This document shows, piece after piece, positions 16,337-25,347 of a stretch of DNA of 64,000 nt. The stretch is from CADCWK01 sp035944555. GTDB lineage: Bacteria; Chloroflexota; Chloroflexia; Thermomicrobiales; UBA6265. The stretch spans positions 68,132 to 132,131 of the forward strand of contig DASZAY010000021.1 of assembly GCA_035944555.1 (NCBI GenBank). Direction: 5' to 3'. The stretch's first letter is position 1; every line of letters starts with the position of its first letter. The notes below the pieces were generated by a model that was not told where the DNA came from, ran no database searches, and worked only from the letters and a program-made list of their open reading frames with translations. A program made the translations under genes and the position numbers.

Positions 16337-17851
16337 TCAGGCGTCAGTCGTCTTCTCGATGATGGCCGGACCGGTCGGCTCCATCCATTCGGTATGGAAG
16401 ATCCCGTCCTGGTCGACCCGCCGGTAGGTGTGAGCACCGAAGTAGTCGCGCTGCCCCTGGACCAGGTTGGCGGGAAGGTTGGCGGTGCGGTAGGTGTCGA
16501 TGTAGTCCAGCGCGGCGCTCAGCGCCGGGCACGGGATGCCGTACGCCCGGGCATTGACGACGGCACGTCGAAGAGCCGGGAGGGCGTCGTTGACGCTGTC
16601 CAGGATCCCCGGCGCGACCAGCAGGTTCTCCGGCTGGTTGGCCTGATCAGCGAACGCGTTGCGGATCGGGTCGAGCAGCTGAGCCCGGATGATGCATCCA
16701 CCCTTCCAGATCCGGGCGATCTCGGACAGGTTCAGCCCCCAGTTGTAGGTGGTTGACGCCGCGCTCAGCATCGCCATCCCCTGCGCGTAGGACGAGACCT
16801 TGGCGACGTAGAGGGCATCCTCCAGCGTCTTCAGGAGTTCCTCACGCTTGTGGGCATCCATCACCTGCGGCGCCGCGTCCCGGTCATGCTCCGGTCCATG
16901 CAGCAGTTCGGAGGCGCGGACGCGCTCGGCCTTGCGCGACGACATCGAGCGGGCCATGACGGCCGCGTCGATCGTCGGGATCGGCGTGCCGAGATCCAGA
17001 GCGTTCTGGCTGGTCCAGCGGCCGGTCCCCTTCTGCTCGGCAGCATCGAGGATGACGTCAACGAGGGGCTTGCCGGTATCCGGATCGACCTTCGCCAAAA
17101 CCTTGGCCGTGATCTCGATCAGGAAGCTCTCGAGCTTGCCTTCGTTCCAGCCGGCGTAGATGTCGGCCATCTCAGCGGCGGTCAGGCCCATCGCCCGGCG
17201 CATGATGTCGTAGGTCTCGGCGATCAACTGCATGTCGCCGTACTCAATGCCGTTGTGGACCATCTTGACGTAGTGACCGGATCCACCCGGACCGATGTGG
17301 GTCACGCAGGCGCCCGCATCCGTCTTGGCGGCGATCGCCGTCAGCATCGGCTCGAGCTCGGCATACCCCTCCGCCGGGCCGCCGGGCATGAGGGACGGGC
17401 CCCAGAGCGCCCCTTCCTCGCCGCCAGACACACCCATGCCGATGAACCGGAAGCCCTTGGCCTCCAGCTCGGCGGCGCGCCGATCGCTGTCGACGAACAG
17501 CGAGTTGCCGCCGTCGATGATGACGTCGCCCTGGTCGAGGTACGGCTCCAGCTCGGCGATGACGGCGTCGACCGGACCTCCGGCCTTGACCATGAGCAGG
17601 ATGCGGCGGGGCGTCTGGAGCGAGGCGACGAATGAGGGGATGTCACGCTGCCCGGTCAGGTTGGGCTTGTCCGCGTGCATGGCGAGAAACTCGTCGGTCT
17701 TCGATGTCGTCCGGTTGTAGACCGAGACCGGGAATCCGTTGCGGACGATGTTGAGGGCGAGGTTCTCACCCATGACGCCGAGTCCGACGAGGCCGAGGTA
17801 GGCCAGGTCGCCCTGCGCGGTCGTGTTGGGCGCGTCCTGAGTCGCGGTCAT
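16337..17851 (-). CDS. gnd: 6-phosphogluconate dehydrogenase, decarboxylating
   Basis: A 504-residue enzyme that oxidises and decarboxylates 6-phosphogluconate to ribulose 5-phosphate, making NADPH. The N-terminal Gly-Leu-Val-Gly-Leu-Gly-Val-Met-Gly (about 20-30) binds NADP. The signature Gly-Ser-Gly-His-Tyr-Val-Lys-Met-Val-His-Asn-Gly-Ile-Glu-Tyr near residue 200 carries the catalytic Lys and His. The C-terminal tail that crosses the dimer is present. This is the long dimeric form, not the short Gnd type. It starts 18 bp after the transaldolase stop and ends at a hairpin terminator. Confidence 0.96.
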   Translation of the reverse strand: MTATQDAPNTTAQGDLAYLGLVGLGVMGENLALNIVRNGFPVSVYNRTTSKTDEFLAMHADKPNLTGQRDIPSFVASLQTPRRILLMVKAGGPVDAVIAELEPYLDQGDVIIDGGNSLFVDSDRRAAELEAKGFRFIGMGVSGGEEGALWGPSLMPGGPAEGYAELEPMLTAIAAKTDAGACVTHIGPGGSGHYVKMVHNGIEYGDMQLIAETYDIMRRAMGLTAAEMADIYAGWNEGKLESFLIEITAKVLAKVDPDTGKPLVDVILDAAEQKGTGRWTSQNALDLGTPIPTIDAAVMARSMSSRKAERVRASELLHGPEHDRDAAPQVMDAHKREELLKTLEDALYVAKVSSYAQGMAMLSAASTTYNWGLNLSEIARIWKGGCIIRAQLLDPIRNAFADQANQPENLLVAPGILDSVNDALPALRRAVVNARAYGIPCPALSAALDYIDTYRTANLPANLVQGQRDYFGAHTYRRVDQDGIFHTEWMEPTGPAIIEKTTDA

Positions 17852-17869
17852 GCTTGTCCTCCCGGTCGG

Positions 17870-19006
17870 CTAAGCGACGGTGCCGGCCAGCTCGGCCCGC
17901 TTGCTCTCGACGCCCGCGATCAGGGAATCGAATGCCTTGGCGAAGGTGGCGATCCCCTCTTCCTCCAGCTGAGCCGTCGCGGCCTGCAGGTCGATGCCCA
18001 GCTCGGCCAGCTTCGCGATGGCGTCGCGCGCCTCAGTCACGCCGGTATCCACGGAGCGGGTGATCCGCCCGTGGTCGACGAACGCCTCGATGGTCTTGCC
18101 CGGCATGGTGTTGACCGTGTTCGGACCGATCAGCGACTCGACGTAGAGGACATCACTGTAGTTCGGGTTCTTGGTCCCGGTGCTAGCCCAGAGCGGACGC
18201 TGGACATTGCCGCCCGCAGCCTTCAGCGGGGCGAAGCGCTCGCTCTCGAAGATCTCCAGGTACTTCTGGTAAGCGAGCTTGGCGTTGGCAACGGCGATCT
18301 TGCCCTGCAGCCCGCCTGCGACCTCGGCAACCTTCGCGTCGCCCGTCGCGATCTTCTCGTCGAGCAGCTTGTCAATCAGCGTGTCGACACGAGAGACAAA
18401 GAACGACGCGACGGAGGCCAGCGTCTCGATCGACTGCCCGGCGGCGTGACGCGCCTCGAGGGCCTCGACATGCGCTACGGCTACCTCTGCGTACCGCTCG
18501 ACCGAGAACAGCAGCGTCACGTTGATGCTGATGCCTTCGATCAGCGCCTGCTTGATGGCAGGGAGCCCCTCGGCGGTACCGGGGATCTTGACCATCAGGT
18601 TCGGCCGGTTGACGCTGGCCCACAGCCGGCGAGCCTCGTTCAGCGTACCTTCGGTGTCGCGGGCGAACTCGGGAGCGACCTCAATGGAGACGTACCCGTC
18701 CTGCCCGCCACTCGCCTTGTACAGGTCGGCGAACAGATCACAGGCGTCCCGGATATCGTCGACCTCGACTGCCTCGAAGATCTCACCCGACGACTTGCCA
18801 GCGCGAAGCAGCTCGGCGACCTGGTCATCGTAGGCGTGGCCGGACGCGATGGCCTTCTCGAAGATGGACGGGTTGCTCGTGACGCCCCGGATCCCATCCT
18901 GCTCGATCTGCTTCCGGAGGGCTCCGGTCTGGAGCATCGTCCGGCTGATGTCGTCGAGCCAGAGGCTCTGCTTCTGCTCGTCCCAGAGTTGCTGGATCTT
19001 GGTCAC
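17870..19006 (-). CDS. tal: Transaldolase
   Basis: A 378-residue enzyme of the non-oxidative pentose phosphate branch, transferring a dihydroxyacetone unit between sugar phosphates through a Schiff-base Lys. It has Trp-Leu-Asp-Asp-Ile-Ser-Arg near residue 16, Gly-Val-Thr-Ser-Asn-Pro-Ser-Ile-Phe near residue 40, and Leu-Met-Val-Lys-Ile-Pro-Gly-Thr near residue 130, the last providing the catalytic Lys. The length matches the longer actinobacterial-type Tal. I chose GTG at 19006, eight bases after GAGAGGAA; a GTG at 19042 in frame would add 12 residues without homology-like sequence. It lies between tkt and gnd in one unit. Confidence 0.94.
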   Translation of the reverse strand: MTKIQQLWDEQKQSLWLDDISRTMLQTGALRKQIEQDGIRGVTSNPSIFEKAIASGHAYDDQVAELLRAGKSSGEIFEAVEVDDIRDACDLFADLYKASGGQDGYVSIEVAPEFARDTEGTLNEARRLWASVNRPNLMVKIPGTAEGLPAIKQALIEGISINVTLLFSVERYAEVAVAHVEALEARHAAGQSIETLASVASFFVSRVDTLIDKLLDEKIATGDAKVAEVAGGLQGKIAVANAKLAYQKYLEIFESERFAPLKAAGGNVQRPLWASTGTKNPNYSDVLYVESLIGPNTVNTMPGKTIEAFVDHGRITRSVDTGVTEARDAIAKLAELGIDLQAATAQLEEEGIATFAKAFDSLIAGVESKRAELAGTVA

Positions 19007-19072
19007 TGGTCGTTCCTCTCGGGTGAGCCGGCAGGCAGCCACAGCAGCCCGCCGGCGTGAAGTGGTCGTGGA

Positions 19073-21199
19073 CTAGGAGTGACCCTCGTTCGGCTGGATC
19101 GGACCGCTGGTCACGTCACCGCCCCACGTCTCGTCCACCTGGCGGGCGAGCTCGGCCTTGCCGAGGACGAACAGGGCGACCGCGGCGACATGCTCAGTCG
19201 TGAATCCGTAGGCCGCCAAGACCTCTTCGCCGGGGCCGGACGCGCCGAACGTGTCGACACCCACACAGGCGCCGTTGTCTCCGGCGTACTTCGCCCAGCC
19301 CAGGGTGGTCCCGGCCTCGACCGTCACGCGAGGCGTGCCCGGCGCACCGAGGACGCTGGTGCGATATTCCTTCGGCTGGGCCTCGAACAGCTCCCAGCTC
19401 GGGAGGCTGACGACACGGGCGGCAACACCATGCTCGGCGAGCAGGTCAGCGGCGGAGATCGCCAGCGACACTTCCGACCCCGTAGCGACGTAGACGACGT
19501 CGGGCTCTCCGTCGGTGTCCCGGAGGATGTAGCCACCCTGCGAAACATCGCCCTTGGCGCCCGACCGGTCCAGCACCGGCAGATCCTGCCGGGACAGGAC
19601 GAGTGCCGCCGTGGTCGGGGACTGAATGGCCAGCTTCCATGCCTCGACCGTTTCATTGCCATCGGCCGGCCGGAACACGGTCAGCTGCGGGATGGCACGG
19701 AGTGACATGGTCTGCTCGACCGGCTCATGTGTCGGCCCGTCGCCGCCGACCGCGATGGAGTCGTGCGTGAAGACCCACAGGCTCTTGTAGTGCGACAGGG
19801 CCGCCAGCCGGACGGACGGGCGCAGGTAATCGGCGAACACCAGGAACGTCGAGCCGTAGGGGATCGTGCCGCCGTGGGCTGCGAGGCCGTTGACGGCCGC
19901 CGCCATGCCGTGCTCGCGAACGCCCCAGTGGACGTTCTGGCCGGCGTAGGACCAGCCACCACCGGCTCCACCCTGCGTCTTGGAGGAATCGAAGCCCGCC
20001 GGGGCGAAATCACCCTTGCCCTTGATTACGGTATTGGTCGAGGAGTTCAGGTCGGCCGAGCCGCCGATCATCCAGCCGACCTTCTGGCCGATGGCGTCGA
20101 GGGTCTCGCCGGATGCCTTGCGGGTCGCGACCTTCTTGCCGGCCTCATAGCTCGGCAGGGCGCTATCCCAGCCCTCCGGCAGGCCGCCGGAGATCGCGAG
20201 CTTCAGTTCGCTGGCCAGTTCAGAAAACTCGGCAGCGTAGGCATCCCAGCGGCCCTGCCACTCCTGCTGAGCAGCGGCGCCGTCGCGAATGTGCTCCTCG
20301 GTCAGGGCCTTGACCTCCTCCGGTACGTAGAACGCCGGCTCGGTGGGCCAGCCAAGATGCTGCTTGGTCGCGATGGTCTCGTCGGGACCCAGCGGAGAGC
20401 CGTGGGCGCCGTAGGTGTTGGCCTTCTTCGGCGAGCCGAAGCCGATAATCGTCCGGGCCAGGATCAGGCTCGGCCGGCTGGTCTCCGCGCGGGAGGCTTC
20501 AATCGCCTGCCGGACCGAGTCCGGATCAAGGCCATCGGCCTCGACCGTGTGCCACCCCATCGCCGCGAACCGGGCGCCGACATCCTCGCTGAGCGTGAAG
20601 TCGGTCGAGCCGGCAAGGCTGATGTGGTTCTGGTCGTAGAGGTAGATGAGCTTGCCGAGGCCCAGCTGGCCCGCAATCGCCGCTCCCTCGAACGCGACGC
20701 CTTCCATGACGTCACCGTCGGAGACGATGCCATAGGTGTAGTGATCGATGATCTCGTGGCCTGGCTTGTTGTACTTCGCCGCCAGGAACTGCTCCGCGAG
20801 CGCCAGACCGACCCCGTTGGCCAGGCCCTGCCCGAGCGGGCCCGTCGTCAGCTCAACCCCCGGGGTGATGCCCCGCTCGGGGTGCCCCGGCGTGATGCTG
20901 CCCATCTCGCGGAAGGCCTTGAGGTCGTCGATGGTGACGTCGTAGCCGAAAACATGGAGCAGCGAATAGAGCAGGGCCGACCCGTGCCCGGCCGAGAGGA
21001 CGAAGCGGTCCCGGTCAAACCAGGCGGGATCCTTCGGGTTGTCCTTGAGATAGTCGTTCCAGACGACGTAGGCCATCGCGGCCGCACCCATCGGCAGACC
21101 CGGGTGACCGTTCTTTGCCTTCTCGACCGCGTCGACGGACAGCATCCGCAGCGCATTGATGGCGAGCGTTTCTGTCGTGTTCTCAACCGCCGTTGTCAA
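19073..21199 (-). CDS. tkt: Transketolase
   Basis: A 708-residue thiamine diphosphate enzyme transferring two-carbon ketol units between sugar phosphates. The N-terminal half has Lys-Asn-Gly-His-Pro-Gly-Leu-Pro and Gly-Asp-Val-Met-Glu-Gly-Val-Ala, the cofactor- and metal-binding region. The pyrimidine domain includes Gly-Val-Arg-Glu-His-Gly-Met-Ala with the conserved Glu. Translation appears to start at TTG 21199, with AAAGGA at a suitable distance; an ATG at 21206 is in another frame and stops after three codons. It is the first gene of the tkt-tal-gnd unit. Confidence 0.95.
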   Translation of the reverse strand: MTTAVENTTETLAINALRMLSVDAVEKAKNGHPGLPMGAAAMAYVVWNDYLKDNPKDPAWFDRDRFVLSAGHGSALLYSLLHVFGYDVTIDDLKAFREMGSITPGHPERGITPGVELTTGPLGQGLANGVGLALAEQFLAAKYNKPGHEIIDHYTYGIVSDGDVMEGVAFEGAAIAGQLGLGKLIYLYDQNHISLAGSTDFTLSEDVGARFAAMGWHTVEADGLDPDSVRQAIEASRAETSRPSLILARTIIGFGSPKKANTYGAHGSPLGPDETIATKQHLGWPTEPAFYVPEEVKALTEEHIRDGAAAQQEWQGRWDAYAAEFSELASELKLAISGGLPEGWDSALPSYEAGKKVATRKASGETLDAIGQKVGWMIGGSADLNSSTNTVIKGKGDFAPAGFDSSKTQGGAGGGWSYAGQNVHWGVREHGMAAAVNGLAAHGGTIPYGSTFLVFADYLRPSVRLAALSHYKSLWVFTHDSIAVGGDGPTHEPVEQTMSLRAIPQLTVFRPADGNETVEAWKLAIQSPTTAALVLSRQDLPVLDRSGAKGDVSQGGYILRDTDGEPDVVYVATGSEVSLAISAADLLAEHGVAARVVSLPSWELFEAQPKEYRTSVLGAPGTPRVTVEAGTTLGWAKYAGDNGACVGVDTFGASGPGEEVLAAYGFTTEHVAAVALFVLGKAELARQVDETWGGDVTSGPIQPNEGHS

Positions 21200-21495
21200 C
21201 CGTTCATCCTTTCATTCCGGGCAGCCGCGAGAGACTTCGGCTCGACCCGGCGGTGGCTTCTTCCCCACGGTGGGGGTTGTCGGCATGGGGTTCGCTTAGG
21301 GGTTCGGGGCGGAGCCGGGCTCCGGGTCAGCGTTTCGTGCCGGATGGCAAGCCACCCAGCCCGGCCGTGCTGGTGGGGTAGCCGCATGGTCACTGCCATG
21401 CCCAACGACCGGTTCTTCCCACAATTGTATAGGTATCGCTTCAGACGGGAGCATTCGTATCACGCCAGGGTCGGCGTCAAGACTCCCTTGAAGGT
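21200..21495 (-). other. Intergenic region upstream of tkt
   Basis: About 300 bp between tkt and the GIN-domain gene. A minus-strand TATACA (21426-21431) could be a -10 box for tkt, giving a leader of about 220 nt, but no good -35 lies at the right distance. The stretch 21240-21380 contains several short GC-rich inverted repeats. I recognise no known riboswitch. Confidence 0.35.
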
Positions 21496-22845
21496 TCAGC
21501 GCTGCGACGCGATGACGTCTTCGTCGGCCAGGGCGACCAAATCCGGCCGCTCAGCCAGCGACGTGGGATCGACGATCGCCCCCGACTCGTAAACGATGGA
21601 AGCGATTCCACTCTGCTGCCAGGCGAGTTCGCCAGCCAGACCAATTTCGATCGCACTCGACCCGCTAGCCATCAGCATCGCCGACCCGGGATCAACGTCC
21701 GCCGCGTCCAGCGCCGCATCATCCTCCAGCGAGGTGATGACCCTGGTCATGCTTCCGCGGAGCAGGATCCTGGAGTCGTCACGCCCGACGATCGCCACCT
21801 CGTCGCCGCGGCCAACCTGAATCGCCACCTGGCTGTCACCCGTAGCGACGATGCGCAGCGCGCCGACTGAGGCCAGATCGATCGCGCTCCGCACTCCATC
21901 TCCGACCCGGACGCTGGTCAAACCCGGTACGACCACCTCGACGGACAACGGCGCGTCGGTCCTGACTGGCGTCGAGAGCAATGGGTCAAACACGACATGA
22001 AGTAGTCCATCGATGATGTCGACCGTGACATAGTCAATGAGATTGGAGTCCCCGCTGACCACAATGCGAGACCGGTCCCCCTGTCTGACGGACAGTTGAT
22101 CGATCCCCTCGACCGAGACCTGGTCGAAGCGCGCATCATCGAGGACCCGGCTGGCAACGTTGCCCGAACCGCGCACCTGGAACGCCTCGAGGCTCGCGGA
22201 ACCGAGGGCGGACAGCACGATCAGGAGGGCAACGCCACCGAGCACGATGTTGGGCAGCGAGACGAGACGTGGCCGACGAGCCGGCGCGGCAGCTGCCGAT
22301 CGGGGCGTACTGGCGACCGTGCTAGTTCCGGGACGAAGGAGTCCCGGCGGGCGGATGGCGACGCTGATCGCCACGGCCAGCCCCGACAACGCGAACGAAC
22401 CGCACGCCAGCACGATCCCCAGCACTTCGTAGCGATACACCTGCGACAGGAAGGCAGCGCCCAGCAGTACCGACGCCATGGCACCCAGCACGGCGCCCAT
22501 CCATCGGCGATGTTGGAAGATTGCGGCACCGAACTGGGCCGCGATCAATGTTCCCCAGACGAAGGCGGGCCAGAACACTGGCCAGAAGTCACCTCCGACG
22601 AGGCGGCTCGAGAACGGACCGAACGAGGTACCAATCCCTACGACCGTGACCAGGAGCGTGCCCACGACCGCGACGTAGACGACGAGGTGGATCCCGACAA
22701 GCACGAGATCCCGCAGTAGTGTCGAGCGACGCCGGGGTGGATGGCTGCCAAGGTCGTGCGGACCGTGACCAGCTGGCCCCGGACCCGATCCCTCCGCCAC
22801 ATACCGCCCCGTCGCCGAATCGAACCGTGGTCCCTGGCTGCTCAC
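21496..22845 (-). CDS. Membrane protein with C-terminal GIN domain (DUF2807)
   Basis: A 449-residue protein. After a polar N-terminus it has four hydrophobic helices (about residues 45-165), then a low-complexity Ala/Pro/Arg linker and a fifth helix near 195-215. The remaining 230 residues form a run of short beta strands with Val-Ser-Val-Glu-Gly, Val-Ser-Gly-Asp-Ser-Asn-Leu and Ile-Val-Ala-Thr-Gly-Asp-Ser repeats, the pattern of the head GIN (putative autotransporter adhesin) domain. That domain would lie outside the membrane as a right-handed beta solenoid. Its GTG start overlaps the response regulator stop (GTGA), so it is coupled to the two-component genes. The function is unknown. Confidence 0.75.
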   Translation of the reverse strand: MSSQGPRFDSATGRYVAEGSGPGPAGHGPHDLGSHPPRRRSTLLRDLVLVGIHLVVYVAVVGTLLVTVVGIGTSFGPFSSRLVGGDFWPVFWPAFVWGTLIAAQFGAAIFQHRRWMGAVLGAMASVLLGAAFLSQVYRYEVLGIVLACGSFALSGLAVAISVAIRPPGLLRPGTSTVASTPRSAAAAPARRPRLVSLPNIVLGGVALLIVLSALGSASLEAFQVRGSGNVASRVLDDARFDQVSVEGIDQLSVRQGDRSRIVVSGDSNLIDYVTVDIIDGLLHVVFDPLLSTPVRTDAPLSVEVVVPGLTSVRVGDGVRSAIDLASVGALRIVATGDSQVAIQVGRGDEVAIVGRDDSRILLRGSMTRVITSLEDDAALDAADVDPGSAMLMASGSSAIEIGLAGELAWQQSGIASIVYESGAIVDPTSLAERPDLVALADEDVIASQR

Positions 22846-23597
22846 GAGGCGAATCGGTAGCCGACGCCCCAGACGGTCGCGATCCGCTGCCCGGCCGGAC
22901 CGAGCTTCTTGCGGAGGCGAACGACGTGGCTGTCGACGGTGCGATCGAAGACTTCGATCTCGTCCCCCCAGATGCGTTCGAGGAGATAGGCCCGGCTGAA
23001 GGCGCGGCCGGGATTGCTGGCGAGCATCGCCAGCAGATCAAACTCCCGCCGCGTGAGATCGACCGCCTTGCCTTCGACGAGCACGGTCCGCCCGGACGGG
23101 TCGATCACCAGCTCGCCGTGGGTGATGACGGCGGCGCCGCCGTCCGAGGCTGTCACGCCGGGCGGGACGACGGAAGGGTCCGACGCCGACGCCCGTACCT
23201 GCGCCGCACCCGGCGCGTTCACCGGAGCGGACATCGTCACGGCGCGGCGCAGGATGGCGCGGACCCGCGCCATGAGTTCCCGCATCCCGAACGGCTTGGT
23301 GACGTAGTCATCGGCCCCGACTTCGAGCCCGACCACCCGGTCGATCTCCTCACCCCGGGCCGTCAGCATGATGATCGGCATCAGATGCGACTGACGGATG
23401 CGGCGACAGACCGTCAGTCCGTCCAATCCGGGCAGCATCCAGTCAAGGATGACGAGGTCGATCCGCTCCTCGGCGACCGCGACGAGCGCCGCTGGCCCAT
23501 CGAACGCCTGGCGGACGGAATACCCCTCCCCTTCCAAGTTGGTCCGGATGAGATTGCAGATGTCGACGTCGTCTTCGACCACCAGGATCCGAGTCAT
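22842..23597 (-). CDS. Two-component response regulator, OmpR/PhoB family
   Basis: A 251-residue regulator. The receiver domain (1-120) has Glu8-Asp9-Asp10 and the phospho-acceptor Asp52 in Leu-Asp-Trp-Met-Leu-Pro-Gly. A linker of about 45 residues rich in Ala, Pro and Ser is followed by a winged-helix DNA-binding domain ending with Val-Arg-Leu-Arg-Lys-Lys-Leu-Gly and Val-Trp-Gly-Val-Gly-Tyr-Arg. Its start overlaps the kinase stop by 4 bp and its stop overlaps the next gene. The tight chain implies a single signalling unit with the kinase and the GIN protein; the signal is unknown. Confidence 0.94.
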   Translation of the reverse strand: MTRILVVEDDVDICNLIRTNLEGEGYSVRQAFDGPAALVAVAEERIDLVILDWMLPGLDGLTVCRRIRQSHLMPIIMLTARGEEIDRVVGLEVGADDYVTKPFGMRELMARVRAILRRAVTMSAPVNAPGAAQVRASASDPSVVPPGVTASDGGAAVITHGELVIDPSGRTVLVEGKAVDLTRREFDLLAMLASNPGRAFSRAYLLERIWGDEIEVFDRTVDSHVVRLRKKLGPAGQRIATVWGVGYRFAS

Positions 23598-25135
23598 CGT
23601 GTGCGTTCTCCGGTATGGGTAGCGACAGGGACCCGTGGCGTGAGCCTGTCGGGTTTGGCGAGGATGGGATTGGCCCCGGCGAGGCGGACCACGAAGCGGC
23701 TTCCCTCGCCCAACTGGCTCTCGGCGGTGATGGTCCCACCCATCGCCGTGACGAGGTCGTGAACGATCGAGAGACCCAGCCCGAAGCCGCCGGACGACCG
23801 ATTCCGGGATGCGTCGACGCGATAGAACCGGTCGAAGATCCGCTCAAGGTCCTCGGCGGCGATCCCAGCGCCCGTATCTGCGACAACGATGGCCACACCG
23901 GGCTGACCGTCCGCGCCCGGCCCTGCATGCTCGACCGACATGGAGACGATCCCGCCGGCCGGGGTGTAAGTGATCGCATTGCGCACCAGGTTGAGCAGCA
24001 CCTGGGCCAGACGATCCCGGTCGGCGAGGGCAAGCGGCAGCCCGTCCGGGATATCGGCGATGACGGTCACGCTTCGGTCCCGCCAGGCCAGCGGCGCCAG
24101 GGTCTCGTGAACCTCCCGGACGACATCAGCCACCTGGATCGGCCGGAGGACGAGGCTCAGTTCGCCTGCTTCCGACCGGGCCAGCGCGAGGAGATCGTCG
24201 ACGAGGGCACCTAGCCGCTCGGTCTCTCGATGGATGATCGTCAGGTAGTTCGAGAATTGCGCCGCGTCGACGGACGCGCCATCCCCGTCCCGCTCCTCGG
24301 CCCGCTCTGCGGAGATCAGCAGCGACTCGACGTGTCCCCGGATGCTCGCAACCGGCGTCCTGAGTTCGTGCGACACGTTGACCATCAGTTCACGACGACT
24401 CTGCTCGGCCTTCTCGGCGGAAATCCGGGCCCGGGCGGCTTCGGCCTGCGACGTCTCGACCTGGAGGACCGAATCGCTGGGACCGAGCGTCAGCCGGGCG
24501 AACCGGCCATACAGGAACGCCAACCCGTTGAAGATATGCAGCGCCGGGACGATGAGCATCAGCCCGAAGAGGAACCTGGAGGCGTTCTCTAGCGGCGAGG
24601 GCTCACCGAACCGAGGGTCAACGAGGACTGCGACCGGATGGAGCAGCCTGAACCAGATGCCCTGGAGGATGAAGTCGATGAGAAATCCGGCGCCAACGCC
24701 AAGCGGCAGGCGCAGGACCAGGAAGAGCAGATTGGTCCATGTTACCGGGTCTCGGACGAACCGCCCGATCCGGGGCAGGAGGCGCATCCCCTGGCCGGAC
24801 AATGGCGCGGGGATCGCCACGCCCACCCAGCGCCACGCGAGCTGTCGCTCGAACCCGTTGAACCGGCGGGCCAGCACCAGTCCGAGGATGAGCAGCGGGA
24901 TGCCGATGAGCACCACGCTGAGCGCCAGGCCTCCGACGAGCAGAAACGCAAAGGCGATGAGGTAGACGATCCCGAGCGGGATGCCGAAGGTGAGATAGGC
25001 GATGTTGTAGACGGTCTGCAGGCGGAACGGCCCGACCAGCGCCCAGCGAGCAGCCCGCCGCCAGTCGCCGTTCCAGTCGTCCGTCACCTCGCGGAACAGT
25101 CGTGCTATCGGGATGGCGAGCGAACTCTGCCTCAC
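23594..25135 (-). CDS. Sensor histidine kinase with multi-helix membrane sensor
   Basis: A 513-residue kinase. Residues 1-225 contain several hydrophobic segments with Gly/Leu/Ile-rich pairs, like the putative sensor domain family (PF13796-like) found in Gram-positive kinases and in PspC-type membrane proteins. There is no large extracellular loop, so it probably senses the membrane itself. The HisKA motif has His256 in Val-Ser-His-Glu-Leu-Arg-Thr-Pro. The ATP-binding part shows Asn-Leu-Val-Arg-Asn-Ala, Asp-Thr-Gly-Ala-Gly-Ile and Gly-Phe-Gly-Leu-Gly-Leu. GTG start. It phosphorylates the regulator encoded next. Confidence 0.92.
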   Translation of the reverse strand: MRQSSLAIPIARLFREVTDDWNGDWRRAARWALVGPFRLQTVYNIAYLTFGIPLGIVYLIAFAFLLVGGLALSVVLIGIPLLILGLVLARRFNGFERQLAWRWVGVAIPAPLSGQGMRLLPRIGRFVRDPVTWTNLLFLVLRLPLGVGAGFLIDFILQGIWFRLLHPVAVLVDPRFGEPSPLENASRFLFGLMLIVPALHIFNGLAFLYGRFARLTLGPSDSVLQVETSQAEAARARISAEKAEQSRRELMVNVSHELRTPVASIRGHVESLLISAERAEERDGDGASVDAAQFSNYLTIIHRETERLGALVDDLLALARSEAGELSLVLRPIQVADVVREVHETLAPLAWRDRSVTVIADIPDGLPLALADRDRLAQVLLNLVRNAITYTPAGGIVSMSVEHAGPGADGQPGVAIVVADTGAGIAAEDLERIFDRFYRVDASRNRSSGGFGLGLSIVHDLVTAMGGTITAESQLGEGSRFVVRLAGANPILAKPDRLTPRVPVATHTGERTR

Positions 25136-25284
25136 GTCCTGATCGTTGCCCTTTCCGCTGGACCGGCCAGCACCAGGATTGTCGCCGCCGTCTGTGACGC
25201 CGGGTACGCGGGAGTGTGAACAGGCTGTGTCTGACGTTCACCGCCAGCATAGGGCACTGGCACCGCCCATCTCCCGAAAAACCG

Positions 25285-25319
25285 ACGACCCGGCCGGGCA
25301 TACTGCCCGGCCGGGTCGT
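25285..25319 (-). terminator. Intrinsic terminator after the helicase gene
   Basis: A 15-bp perfect stem (25285-25299 with 25305-25319) begins 28 bp past the stop codon. On the minus strand it is followed by GGTTTTTCGG, a clear T-run. The rest of 25136-25347 shows nothing I can identify. Confidence 0.88.
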
Positions 25320-25347
25320 TGCTTCCTGGTCTGACCAGCTGGTTGAG

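Noticed and set aside
21200..21495. Possible thiamine riboswitch upstream of transketolase
   Set aside because: The conserved CTGAGA core of the TPP aptamer is not present on the minus strand.
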